DNA of 64,000 nt from Plasmopara viticola (lineage: Eukaryota > Oomycota > Peronosporomycetes > Peronosporales > Peronosporaceae): the NCBI GenBank assembly GCA_001695595.3, contig MBPM02000160.1, positions 1-64,000 of the forward strand, read 5' to 3'. Of the stretch, positions 1 through 9,732 are shown piece after piece. Positions within the stretch are counted from its first letter, which is position 1; every line of letters starts with the position of its first letter. Below the pieces are notes generated by a model. That model did no database searches. It worked only from the letters and a program-made list of their open reading frames with translations, and had not been told where the DNA came from. The position numbers and the translations under genes are program-made.

Positions 1-1
1 A

Positions 2-1228
2 GAATGGTAATCCACTTCGTTGTGGTTCTCTTGCGTGTGGAACGCTTAGATAGATAGAAATGACGTATCTGTGCCATACAGCGTCTCAGCCCTCCCAAAG
101 AATGAATACGCTTCGTGTAACTCTATTTCATCTGTGCATGTCAAGACCAAAAAACAACAGCAAGTCTGTGCCTCACGGCGTCTCAGCACTCCAATAGAAT
201 GATAGTACACTTCGTTGTGTCTCCATTGCGTCTGTGCATGTCTTGACCGATAGAAAGAAAGTATCTGTGTTGCACATCTTCAAACCGCTTCAAAGAAATA
301 ATTGTTCACTTACGTGGTGCTCTATTGCGTCTGTGCATGATCGAAACCGCATTTGAAAGCGTATATGTGGCCCTCCAAACGTCTCAGTGCTTCAAAAGAA
401 TGATAATACACTTGGGCGGCGCTCTGTTTCGTCTGTGAGCATGTCCAGACCAATCGAAAAGATGTGTCTGGGACCGTACATCCTTTCAGCGCTCCAAGGA
501 AGGATTGAACACTTCGATGCGACTCTATCAGGCTGGGCATGCCTTGAAAAATGAACAGACGTATCTGTGGGCTTATAGCGTCTCAGCCCTTCAAAACATG
601 AATATGCACTTCGTTGTAATCTAGTGCATCTGTGCATGCCAAGATACCAATCGAAAGGACGTATCTGGTACCGCTTAGCGTCCTCAGCGCTGTAAAAGGA
701 ACGATTATACAGTTTGTTGTGCCTACATTTTCGTCTGTTGTGGCCTCAATGCTCTGTGCATGTCTACACTGATATAAAAAGGACTTATCGGTGACCATAG
801 AGCGTCTTAGCACTCCAAAAGAATGATAATACACTTCGTTGCATCTCCATCATTGCGTCTGTGCATGTCTAGACCGATAAAAAGAACGTATATGTGACCA
901 TAAAGCCTCTCAGCGCTAAAAGAATGATAATACACTTCGGTTTATCTCTATTGCGTCTGTTCATGACTAAACCGGTAGAAAGGACGGATATGTGACCATA
1001 GAGCGTATCAGCGATCGAAAGAATGATAATACACTTCGATGTATCTCTATTGCGTCTGTTCATTCTAGACCGATGGAACGAACGTAAGTGTAGCCGAACA
1101 GCGTCTCAGCGTTTTAAAAGAACGATTATACATTTTGTTGTGTCATTTTTACGTCTATGCTCGTCTATGCTCGTCTAAACGGATCGAGCGTACGTATCTG
1201 TGACCGTACATCGTTTAGAGCTCTAAAA
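2..1228 (+). repeat. HOR unit U1 (12-mer, 1227 bp)
   Basis: Full 12-monomer unit, first in the window. It carries scattered 1-3 bp insertions not shared with the sister units, for example an added A before ATAATTGTTCAC near 299 and GTTTCGTCTGTGAGCATG near 427. This is slightly noisier than U2-U9 and could reflect either age or assembly error at the contig end. Confidence 0.9.
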
Positions 1229-2440
1229 AAATGGTAATACACTTCGTAGGTTCTCTTGCGTGTGGAACGCTTAGATAGAAAGAAAAGGACGTATCTGTGG
1301 CCATACAGCGTCTCAGCCCACCCAAAGAATGATTACGCTTCGTTGAAACTCTATTTCATCTGTGCATGTCAAGACCAAAAACAACAACAAGTCCGTGACC
1401 TCACGGCGTCTCAGCACTCCAATAGAATGATAATACACTTCGTTGTGTCTCCATTGCGTCTGTGCATGTCTTGACCGATAAAAGAAAGTATCTGTGGTTG
1501 ACACCATCTAACCGCTTTAAAGAATAATTGTACACTTACTGGTGCTCTATTGCGTCTGTGCATGTCGAAACCGATTTGAAAGGCGTATCGGTGGCCCTCC
1601 AACTCAGTGCTTCAAAGAATGATAATACACGTGAGCCGCGGCTTTGTTGCGTCTGTGCATGTCCAGACCAATCGAAAAGACGTGTTTGACCGTACATCGT
1701 TTCAGCGCTTCAAAGAAGGCTTGAACACTTCGAATGCGACTCTATCAGGTCTGTGCATGCCTTGAAAAATGAACAGACGTATCTGTGGGTTTTATAGCGT
1801 CTCAGCCCTTCAAAACATGATATGCACTTCGTTGTAACTCTAGTGCATCTGTGCATGTCAAGACCGATCGAAAGACGTATCTGGTACCGTTTAGCGTCTC
1901 AGCGCTGTAAAGGAACGATTATACAGTTTGTTGTGCCTACATTTCGTCTGTTGTGGCCTCAATGCATCTGTCATGTCTACACTGATATAAAAAGGACTTA
2001 TCGGTGACCATAGAGCGTCCTAGCACTCCAAAAGAATGATAACACACTTCGTTGTATCTCCATTGCGTCTGTGCATGTCTAGACCGATAAAAAGAACGTA
2101 TATGTGACCATAAAGCTTCTCAACGCTCAAAAGAATGATAATACACTTCGGTTTATCTCTATTGCGTCTATTCATGACTAAACCGATAGAAAGGACGTAT
2201 ATGTGACCATAGAGCGTATCAGCGATCGAAAGAATGATAATACACTTCGATGTATCTCTATTGCGTCTGTTCATTATTAGACCGATGAAATATACGTAAG
2301 TGTGGCCGAACAGTGTCTCAGCGGTTTAAAAGAACGATTATACATTTTGTTGTGTCGTTTTTACGTCTATGCTCGTCTATTCTCGTCTAAACGGATCGAG
2401 CGTACGTATCTGTGACCGTACATCGTTTAGAGCTCTAAAA
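1229..2440 (+). repeat. HOR unit U2 (12-mer, 1212 bp)
   Basis: Full 12-mer with several single-base losses, for example a shortened CAACTCAGTGC stretch in m4 near 1600, and CACGTGAGCCGCGG in m5 near 1628 where sister units read CACTTGGGCGCGG. Confidence 0.92.
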
Positions 2441-2539
2441 GAATGGTAATCCACTTCGTTGTGGTTCTCTTGCGTGTGGAACGCTTAGATAGATAGAAAT
2501 GACGTATCTGTGGCCATACAGCGTCTCAGCCCTCCCAAA
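2441..2539 (+). repeat. Reference monomer m1 (99 bp)
   Basis: The HOR start marker. It reads GAATGGTAATCCACTTCG and then TGCGTGTGGAACGCTTAGAT, replacing the usual TGCGTCTGTGCATGTCTAGA, so it is one of the most divergent halves in the unit. A variant with CGCTTTAAAGGGCG marks units U23, U30 and U35. Confidence 0.9.
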
Positions 2540-2637
2540 GAATGAATACGCTTCGTTGTAACTCTATTTCATCTGTGCATGTCAAGACCAAAAACAACAG
2601 CAAGTCTGTGCCCTCACGGCGTCTCAGCACTCCAATA
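2540..2637 (+). repeat. Reference monomer m2 (98 bp)
   Basis: Marked by GAATGAATACGCTTCG and an A-rich CAAAAACAACAGCAAGTC segment in place of GACCGATAGAAAGGACG. A deletion of about 27 bp here (GCTTCGTTTAGACC) is shared by U11, U12 and U21; U14 has a similar loss. Confidence 0.9.
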
Positions 2638-2737
2638 GAATGATAGTACACTTCGTTGTGTCTCCATTGCGTCTGTGCATGTCTTGACCGATAGAAAGAA
2701 AGTATCTGTGGTTGCACATCTTCAAACCGCTTCAAAG
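2638..2737 (+). repeat. Reference monomer m3 (100 bp)
   Basis: Its first half (CACTTCGTTGTGTCTCCATT followed by GCGTCTGTGCATGTCT) is almost identical to that of m9. This makes m3 and m9 natural partners for the misaligned exchanges seen in U14, U16 and U19. Confidence 0.9.
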
Positions 2738-2835
2738 AATAATTGTTCACTTACTGGTGCTCTATTGCGTCTGTGCATGTCGAAACCGATTTGAAAGGCG
2801 TATCGGTGGCCCTCCAACGTCTCAGTGCTTCAAAA
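2738..2835 (+). repeat. Reference monomer m4 (98 bp)
   Basis: Marked by CTTACTGGTGCTCTATTGCG and GAAACCGATTTGAAAGGCG. U12 and U13 share a 9-bp direct duplication here (TTTGAAGGTTTGAAAGG). Confidence 0.9.
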
Positions 2836-2933
2836 GAATGATAATACACTTGGGCGCGGCTCTGTTCGTCTGTGCATGTCCAGACCAATCGAAAAGATGT
2901 GTCTGGGACCGTACATCCTTTCAGCGCTCCAAG
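2836..2933 (+). repeat. Reference monomer m5 (98 bp)
   Basis: Marked by CACTTGGGCGCGGCTCTG, the most GC-rich stretch of the unit, and CAGACCAATCGAAAAGA. The fold-back scar of U21 uses this GGGCGCGGCTCT segment. Confidence 0.9.
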
Positions 2934-3031
2934 GAAGGATTGAACACTTCGATGCGACTCTATCAGGTCTGGGCATGCCTTGAAAAATGAACAGACGTAT
3001 CTGTGGGCTTATAGCGTCTCAGCCCTTCAAA
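2934..3031 (+). repeat. Reference monomer m6 (98 bp)
   Basis: Marked by GAAGGATTGAACACTTCGAT and GGCATGCCTTGAAAAATGAA. In other units the latter reads GTGCATGCCTTG. Confidence 0.9.
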
Positions 3032-3131
3032 ACATGAATATGCACTTCGTTGTAACTCTAGTGCATCTGTGCATGCCAAGACCAATCGAAAGGACGTATC
3101 TGGTACCGCTTAGCGTCTCAGCGCTGTAAAG
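3032..3131 (+). repeat. Reference monomer m7 (100 bp)
   Basis: Marked by ATGAATATGCACTTCG and GACGTATCTGGTACCG. The GGTACC site varies to GGTGCC in many later units, which is a useful lineage marker. Confidence 0.9.
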
Positions 3132-3253
3132 GAACGATTATACAGTTTGTTGTGCCTACATTTCGTCTGTTGTGGCCTCAATGCGTCTGTGCATGTCTAC
3201 ACTGATATAAAAAGGACTTATCGGTGACCATAGAGCGTCTTAGCACTCCAAAA
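3132..3253 (+). repeat. Reference monomer m8 (122 bp, internal duplication)
   Basis: Longer than its neighbours by about 22 bp. It contains two successive versions of the GTG(G)CCT...TGCGTCTGT core: TGTGCCTACATTTCGTCTGT followed by TGTGGCCTCAATGCGTCTGT. This looks like a local tandem duplication of the first-half core, fixed before the HOR was amplified because all units with m8 carry it. Confidence 0.88.
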
Positions 3254-3352
3254 GAATGATAATACACTTCGTTGTATCTCCATTGCGTCTGTGCATGTCT
3301 AGACCGATAAAAAGAACGTATATGTGACCATAAAGCCTCTCAGCGCTTAAAA
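3254..3352 (+). repeat. Reference monomer m9 (99 bp)
   Basis: Close to the family consensus, marked by GACCGATAAAAAGAACGTAT. It is the partner of m3 and m11 in the recombinant units. Confidence 0.9.
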
Positions 3353-3452
3353 GAATGATAATACACTTCGGTTTATCTCTATTGCGTCTGTTCATGACTA
3401 AACCGATAGAAAGGACGGTATATGTGACCATAGAGCGTATCAGCGATCGAAA
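3353..3452 (+). repeat. Reference monomer m10 (100 bp)
   Basis: Marked by CACTTCGGTTTATCTCTATT and GTTCATGACTAAACCG. It is lost, together with parts of m9 and m11, in the roughly 1024-bp unit class. Confidence 0.9.
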
Positions 3453-3552
3453 GAATGATAATACACTTCGATGTATCTCTATTGCGTCTGTTCATTTCTA
3501 GACCGATGGAACGAACGTAAGTGTAGCCGAACAGCGTCTCAGCGTTTTAAAA
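3453..3552 (+). repeat. Reference monomer m11 (100 bp)
   Basis: Marked by CACTTCGATGTATCTCTATT and GATGGAACGAACGTAAGTG. The minus strand of m9-m11 stays open in one frame for about 84 codons in many units; see findings. Confidence 0.9.
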
Positions 3553-3661
3553 GAACGATTATACATTTTGTTGTGTCATTTTTACGTCTATGCTCGTCTA
3601 TGCTCGTCTAAACGGATCGAGCGTACGTATCTGTGACCGTACATCGTTTAGAGCTCTAAAA
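3553..3661 (+). repeat. Reference monomer m12 (109 bp, contains 10-bp microrepeat)
   Basis: Marked by CGAGCGTACGTATCTGTG and CATCGTTTAGAGCTCTAAAA. It contains a nested 10-bp microrepeat that accounts for its extra length and varies between units. Confidence 0.9.
3585..3610 (+). repeat. 10-bp microrepeat CGTCTATGCT inside m12
   Basis: Two exact tandem copies of CGTCTATGCT followed by CGTCTAAACG. Other units carry about one copy (U4 near 4800, U15 near 17330, the m12 ending U19 near 22200) or three (before 26820, 28870, 34760, 35665 and 40350). This is a minisatellite nested in the HOR. Confidence 0.88.
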
Positions 3662-4857
3662 AAATGGTAATACACTTCGTAGTGGTTCTCTTGCGTGTGG
3701 AACGCTTAGATAGAAAGAAAGGACGTATCTGTGGCCATACAGCGTCTCAGCCCACCCAAAGAATGATTACGCTTCGTTGAAACTCTATTTCATCTGTGCA
3801 TGTCAAGACCAAAAACAACAACAAGTCCGTGACCTCACGGCGTCTCAGCACTCCAATAGAATGATAATACACTTCGTTGTGTCTCCATTGCGTCTGTGCA
3901 TGTCTTGACCGATAAAAAGAAAGTATCTGTGGTTGGACACCATCTAACCGCTTTAAAGAACAATTGTACACTTACTGGTGCTCTATTGCGTCTGTGCATG
4001 TCGAAACCGATTTGAAAGGCGTATCGGTGGCCCTCCAACGACTCAGTGCTTCAAAAGAATGATAATACACGTGAGCGCGCTTTGTTGCGTCTGTGCATGT
4101 CCAGACCAATCGAAAAGACGTGTTTGTGACCGTGCATCGTTTCAGCGCTTCAAAGAAGGATTGAACACTTCAATGCGACTCTATCAGGTCTGTGCATGCC
4201 TTGAAAAATGAACAGACGTATCTGTGGTTTATAGCGTCTCAGCCCTTCAAAACATGATTATGCACTTCGTTGAAACTCTAGTGCATCTGTGCATATCAAG
4301 ACCGATCGAAAGGACGTTTCTGGTACCGTTTAGCGTCTCAGCGCTGTAAAGAAACGATTATACAGTTTGTTGTGCCTACATTTCGTCTGTTGTGGCCTCA
4401 ATGCATCTGTGCATGTCTACACTGATGTAAAAGGACTTATCGGTGACCATAGAGCGTCTTAGCACTCCAAAAGAATGATAATACACTTCGTTGTATCTCC
4501 ATTGCGTCTGTGCATGTCTAGACCGATAAAAAGAACGTATATGTGACCATAAAGCCTCTCAGCGCTCAAAAGAATGATAATACACTTCGGTTTATCTCTA
4601 TTGCGTCTGTTCATGACTAAACCGATCGAAAGGACGTATATGTGACCATAGAGCGTATCAGCGAGCGAAAGAATGATAATACACTTCGATGTATCTCTAT
4701 TGCGTCTGTTCATTAGAGACCGATGGAACGAACGCAAGTGTGGCCGAACAGCGTCTCAGCGGTTTTAAAGAACGATTATACACTTTGTTGTGTCGTTTTT
4801 ACGCCTATGCTCGTCTGTGTACGTATCTGTGACCGTACATCGTTTGGAGCTCTAAAA
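3662..4857 (+). repeat. HOR unit U4 (12-mer, 1196 bp)
   Basis: Complete set of monomers. It is shorter mainly because m12 has lost one microrepeat copy and the GATCGAGCG segment (ACGCCTATGCTCGTCTGTGT near 4800). Confidence 0.93.
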
Positions 4858-6076
4858 GAATGGTAATACACTTCGTTGTGGTTCTCTTGCGTGTGGAACG
4901 CTTAGATAGATAGAAAGGACGTATCTGTGGCCATACAGCGTCTCAGCCCTCCCAAAGAATGAATACGCTTCGTTGTACCTCTGTTTCATCTGTGCATGTC
5001 AAGACCAAAAACAACAACGAGTCTGTGACCTCACGGCGTCTCAGGACTCCAATAGAATGATAATACACTTCGTTGTGTCTCCATTGCGTCTGTGCATGTC
5101 TTGACCGATAAAAAGAAAGTATCTGTGGTTGCACACCATCCAACCGCTTCAAAGAATAATTGTTCACTTACTGGTGCTCTATTGCGTCTGTGCATGTCGA
5201 AACCGATTTGAAAGGCGTATCGGTGGCCCTCCAACGTCTCAGTGCTTCAAAAGAATGATAATACACTCGGGCGCGTCTCTGTTGCGTCTGTGCATGTCCA
5301 GACCAGTCGAAAAGACGTGTCTGTGACCGTACATCGTTTCAGCGCTTCAAAGAAGGATTGAACACTTCGATGCGACTCTATTAGGTCTGTGCATGCCTTG
5401 AAAAATAGAACAGACGTATCTGTGGTTTATAGCATCTCAGCCCTTCAAAACATGAATATGCACTTCGTTGTAACTCTAGTGCATCTGTGCATGTCAAGAC
5501 CGATCGAAAGGACGTATCTGGTACCGTTTGGCGTCTCAGCGCTATAAAGGAACGATTATACAGTTTGTTGTGCCTACATTTCGTCTGTTGTGGCCTCAAT
5601 GCATCTGTGCATGTCTACACTGATATAAAAGGACTTATCGGTGACCATAGAGCGTCTTAGCACTCCAAAAGAATGATAATACACTTCGTTGCATCTCCAT
5701 TGCGTCTGTGCATGTCTAGACCGATAAAAAGAACGTATATGTGACCATAAAGCCTCTTAGCGCTCAAAAGAATGATAATACACTTCGGTTTATCTCTATT
5801 GCGTCCGTTTATGACTAAACCGATAGAAAGGACGTATATGTGACCATAGAGCGTATCAGCGATCGGAAGAATGATAATACACTTCGATGTATCTCTATTG
5901 CATCTGTTTATTTCTAGACCGATGGAACGAACGTAAGTGTGGCCGAACAGCGTCTCAGCGGTTTAAGAAAACAATTATACACTTTGTTGTGTCGTTTTTA
6001 TGTCTATGCTCGTCTATGCTCGTCTAAACGGATCGAGCGTACGTATCTGTGACCGTACATCGTTTAGAGCTCTAAA
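4858..6076 (+). repeat. HOR unit U5 (12-mer, 1219 bp)
   Basis: Complete 12-mer. m10 has TTGCGTCCGTTTATGAC near 5800 and m12 has TTTATGTCTATGC near 5998, both private changes useful for tracing copies. Confidence 0.93.
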
Positions 6077-7296
6077 AAATGGTAATCCACTTTGTTGTGG
6101 TTCTCTTGCGTGTGGAACGCTTAGATAGATAGAAAGGACGGATCTGTGGCCATACAGCGTCTCAGCCCTCCCAGAGAATGAATACGCTTCGTTGTAACTC
6201 TATTTCATCTGTGCATGTCAAGACCAAAAACAACAACAAGTCCGTGACCTCACGGCGTCTCAGCACTCCAATAAAATGATATTACACTTCGTTGTGTCTC
6301 CATTGTGTCTGCGCATGTTCTGACCAATAAAAAGAAAGTATCTGTGGTTGCACACCATCCAACCGCTCCAAAGAATAATTGTAGACTTACTGGTGCTCTA
6401 TTGCGTCTGTGCATGTCGAAACCGATTTGAAAGGCGTATCGGTGGCCCTCCAACGTCTCAGTGCTTCAAAAAAATGATAATACCTGAGGGCGCGGCTCTG
6501 TTGCGTCTGTGCATGTCCAGACCAATCGAAAAGACGTTTCTGTGATCGTACATCGTTTCAGCGCTTCAAAGAAGGATTGAACACTTCGATGCGACTCTAT
6601 CAGGTTTGTGCATGCCTTGAAAAATGAACAGACGTATCTGTGGGTTTATAGCGTCTCAGCCCTCCAAAACATGATATGCACTTCGTTGTAACTCTAGTGC
6701 ATCTGTGCATGTCAAGACCGATCGAAAGGACGTATCTGGTACCGTTTAGCGTCTCAGCGCTGTAAAGGAACGATTATACAGTTTGTTGTGCCTACATTTC
6801 GTCTGTTGTGGCCTCAATGCGTCTGTGCATGTCTACACTGATATAAAAAGGACTTATCGGTGACCATAGAGCGTCCTAGAACTCCAAAAGAATGATATTA
6901 CACTTCGTTGCATCTCCATTGCGTCTGTGCATGTCTAGACCGATAAAAAGAACGTATATGTGACCATAAAGCCTCTCAGCGCTCAAAAGAATGATAATAC
7001 ACTTCGGTTTATCTCTATTGCGTCTATTCATGACTAAACCGATAGAAAGGACGTATATGTGACCATAGAGCGTATTAGCCATCGAAAGAATGATAATACA
7101 CTTCGATGTATCTCTATTGCGTCTGTTCATTACTAGACCGATGAAACGAACGTAAGTGTGGCCGAACAGTGTCTCAGCGGTTTAAAAGAGCGATTATACA
7201 TTTTGTTGTGTCGTTTTTACGTCTATGCTCGTCTATGCTCGTCTAAACGGATCGAGCGTACGTATCTGTGACCGTACATCGTTTAAAGCTATAAAA
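6077..7296 (+). repeat. HOR unit U6 (12-mer, 1220 bp)
   Basis: Complete 12-mer. m5 near 6480 begins ATACCTGAGGGCGCGG, a small rearrangement of the usual ATACACTTGGGCGCGG. Confidence 0.93.
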
Positions 7297-8517
7297 GAAT
7301 GGTAATCCACTTTGTTGTGGTTCTCTTGCGTGTGGAACGCTTAGATAGATAGAAATGACGTATCTGTGGCCATACAGCGTCTCAGCCCTCCCAAAGAATG
7401 AATACGCTTCGTTGTAACTCTATTTCATCTGTGCATGTCAACACCAAAAACAACAACAAGTCCGTGACCTCACGGCGTCTCAGCACTCCAATAGAATGAT
7501 AATACACTTCGTTGTGTCTCCATTGCGTCTGTGCATGTCTTCACCGATAAAAAGAAAGCATCTGTGGTTGCACACCATCCAACCGCTTCAAAGAATAATT
7601 GTTCACTTACTGGTGCTCTATTGCCTCTGTGCATGTCGAAACCGAGTTGAAAGGCTTATCGGTGGCCCTTCAACGTCTCAGTGCTTCAAAAGAATAATAA
7701 TACACTAGGGCGCGTCTCTGTTGCGTCTGTGCATGTCCAGACCAATCGAAAAGACGTGTCTGTGACCGTACATCGTTTCAGCGCTTCAAAGAAATATTAA
7801 ACACTTCGATTCAACTCTATTAGGTCTGTGCATGCCTTGAAAAATAGAACAGACGTATCTGTGGGTTTATAGCATCTCAGCCCTTCAAAACATGAATATG
7901 CACTTCGTTGTAACTCTAGTGCATCTGTGCATGTCAAGACCGATCGAAAGGACGTATCTGGTACCGTTTAGCGTCTCAGCGCTGTAAAGGAACGATTATA
8001 CAGTTTGTTGTGCCTACATTTCGTCTGTTGTGGCCTCAATGCGTCTGTGCATGTCTACACTGATATAAAAAGGACTTATCGGTGACCATAGAGCGTCTTA
8101 GCACTCCAAAAGAATGATAATACAATTCGTTGTATCTCCATTGCGTCTGTGCATGTCTAGACCGATAAAAAGAACGTATATGTGACCATAAAGCCTCTCA
8201 GCGCTCAAAAGAATGATAATACACTTCGGTTTATCTCTATTGCGTCTGTTCATGACTAAACGATAGAAAGGACGTATATGTGACCATAGAGCGTATCAGC
8301 CATCGAAAGAATGATAATACACTTCGATGTATCTCTATTGCGTCTGTTCATCACTAGACCGATGGAACGAACGTAAGTTTGGCCGAACAGTGTCTCAGCG
8401 ATTTAAAAGAGCGATTATACATTTTGTCGTGTCGTTTTTACGTCTATGCTCGTCTATGCTCGTCTAAACGGATCGAGCGTACGTATCTGTGACCGTACAT
8501 CGTTTAGAGCTCTAAAA
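7297..8517 (+). repeat. HOR unit U7 (12-mer, 1221 bp)
   Basis: Complete 12-mer. It introduces the subclade seen in U8, U9 and U17: TTGCCTCTGTGCATGTCG (or TCGCC), GAAACCGAGTTGAAAGG in m4, and GAATAATAATACACTAGGGC in m5. Confidence 0.93.
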
Positions 8518-8550
8518 GAATGGTAATCCACCATTCTTTTAGAGCTCTAA
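8504..8550. repeat. Perfect 21-bp inverted repeat with 5-nt loop (fold-back scar)
   Basis: Left arm 8504-8524 (TTAGAGCTCTAAAAGAATGG plus T), loop AATCC at 8525-8529, right arm 8530-8550, the exact reverse complement. The left arm is the normal m12/m1 boundary. The right arm replaces about 27 bp of m1 normally found here. It is one of only two spots where I see satellite sequence on the opposite strand, and looks like a template-switch event. A sequencing or assembly artefact is the alternative. Confidence 0.95.
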
Positions 8551-9732
8551 CGCTTAGATAGATAGAAAGGACGTATCTGTGGCCATACAGCGTCTCAGCC
8601 CTCCCAAAGAATGAATACGCTTCGTTGTAACTCTATTTCATCTGTGCATGTCAAGACCAAAAACAAGAAACAAGTCTGTGACCTCACGGCGTCTCAGCAC
8701 TCCAATAGAATGATAATACACTTCGTTGTGTCTCCATTGCGTCTGTGCATGTCTTCACCGATAAAAAATAAGTATATGTGGTTGCACACCATCCAACCGC
8801 TTCAAAAAATAATTGTTCACTTACTGGTGCTCTATCGCCTCTGTGCATGTCGAAACCGAGTTGAAAGGCGTATCGGTGGCCCTTCAACGTCTCAGTGCTT
8901 CAAAAGAATAATAATACACTAGGGCGCGTCTCTGTTGCGTCTGTGCATGTCCAGACCAATCGAAAAGACGTGTCTGTGACCGTACATCGTTTCAGCGCTT
9001 CAAAGAAATATTGAACACTTCGATTCAACTCTATTAGGTCTGTGCATGCCTTGAAAAATAGAACAGACGTATCTGTGGGTTTATAGCATCTCAGCCCTTC
9101 AAAACATGAATATGCACTTCGTTGTAACTCTAGTGCATCTGTGCATGTCAAGACCGATCGAAAGGACGTATCTGGTACCGTTTAGCGTCTCAGCGCTGTA
9201 AAGGAACGATTATACAGTTTGTTGTGCCTACATTTCGTCTGTTGTGGCCTCAATGCGTCTGTGCATGTCTACACTGATATAAAAAGGACTTATCGGTGAC
9301 CATAGAGCGTCTTAGCACTCCAAAAGAATGATAATACACTTCGTTGTATCTCCATTGCGTCTGTGCATGTCTAGACCGATAAAAAGGACGTATATGTGAC
9401 CATAAAGCCTCTCAGCGCTCAAAAGAATGATAATACACTTCGGTTTATCTCTATTGCGTCTGTTCATGACTAAACCGATAGAAAGGACGTATATGTGACC
9501 ATAGAGCGTATCAGCCATCGAAAGAATGATAATACACTTCGATGTATCTCTATTGCGTCTGTTCATTACTAGACCGATGGAACGAACGTAAGTTTGGCCG
9601 AACAGTGTCTCAGCGATTTAAAAGAGCGATTATACATTTTGTTGTGTCGTTTTTACGTCTATGCTCGTCTATGCTCGTCTAAACGGATCGAGCGTACGTA
9701 TCTGTGACCGTACATCGTTTAGAGCTCTAAAA
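8518..9732 (+). repeat. HOR unit U8 (12-mer, 1215 bp, m1 scarred)
   Basis: A 12-mer whose m1 lost most of its first half and gained an inverted copy of the preceding boundary, listed separately at 8504-8550. From about 8815 onward it matches the block near 18308. Confidence 0.93.

Larger units (their letters stand above)
2441..3661 (+). repeat. HOR unit U3 (12-mer, 1221 bp), reference unit
   Basis: Complete unit used here to name the monomers m1-m12, which are listed separately. Monomer lengths are 99, 98, 100, 98, 98, 98, 100, 122, 99, 100, 100 and 109 bp. One extra G sits in m10 near 3418 (GGACGGTATATG instead of GGACGTATATG). Confidence 0.95.

Noticed and set aside
8504..8550. Rho-independent terminator reading of the hairpin
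   Set aside because: The palindrome is a private inverted copy of the neighbouring monomer boundary, without an upstream gene or following T-run.
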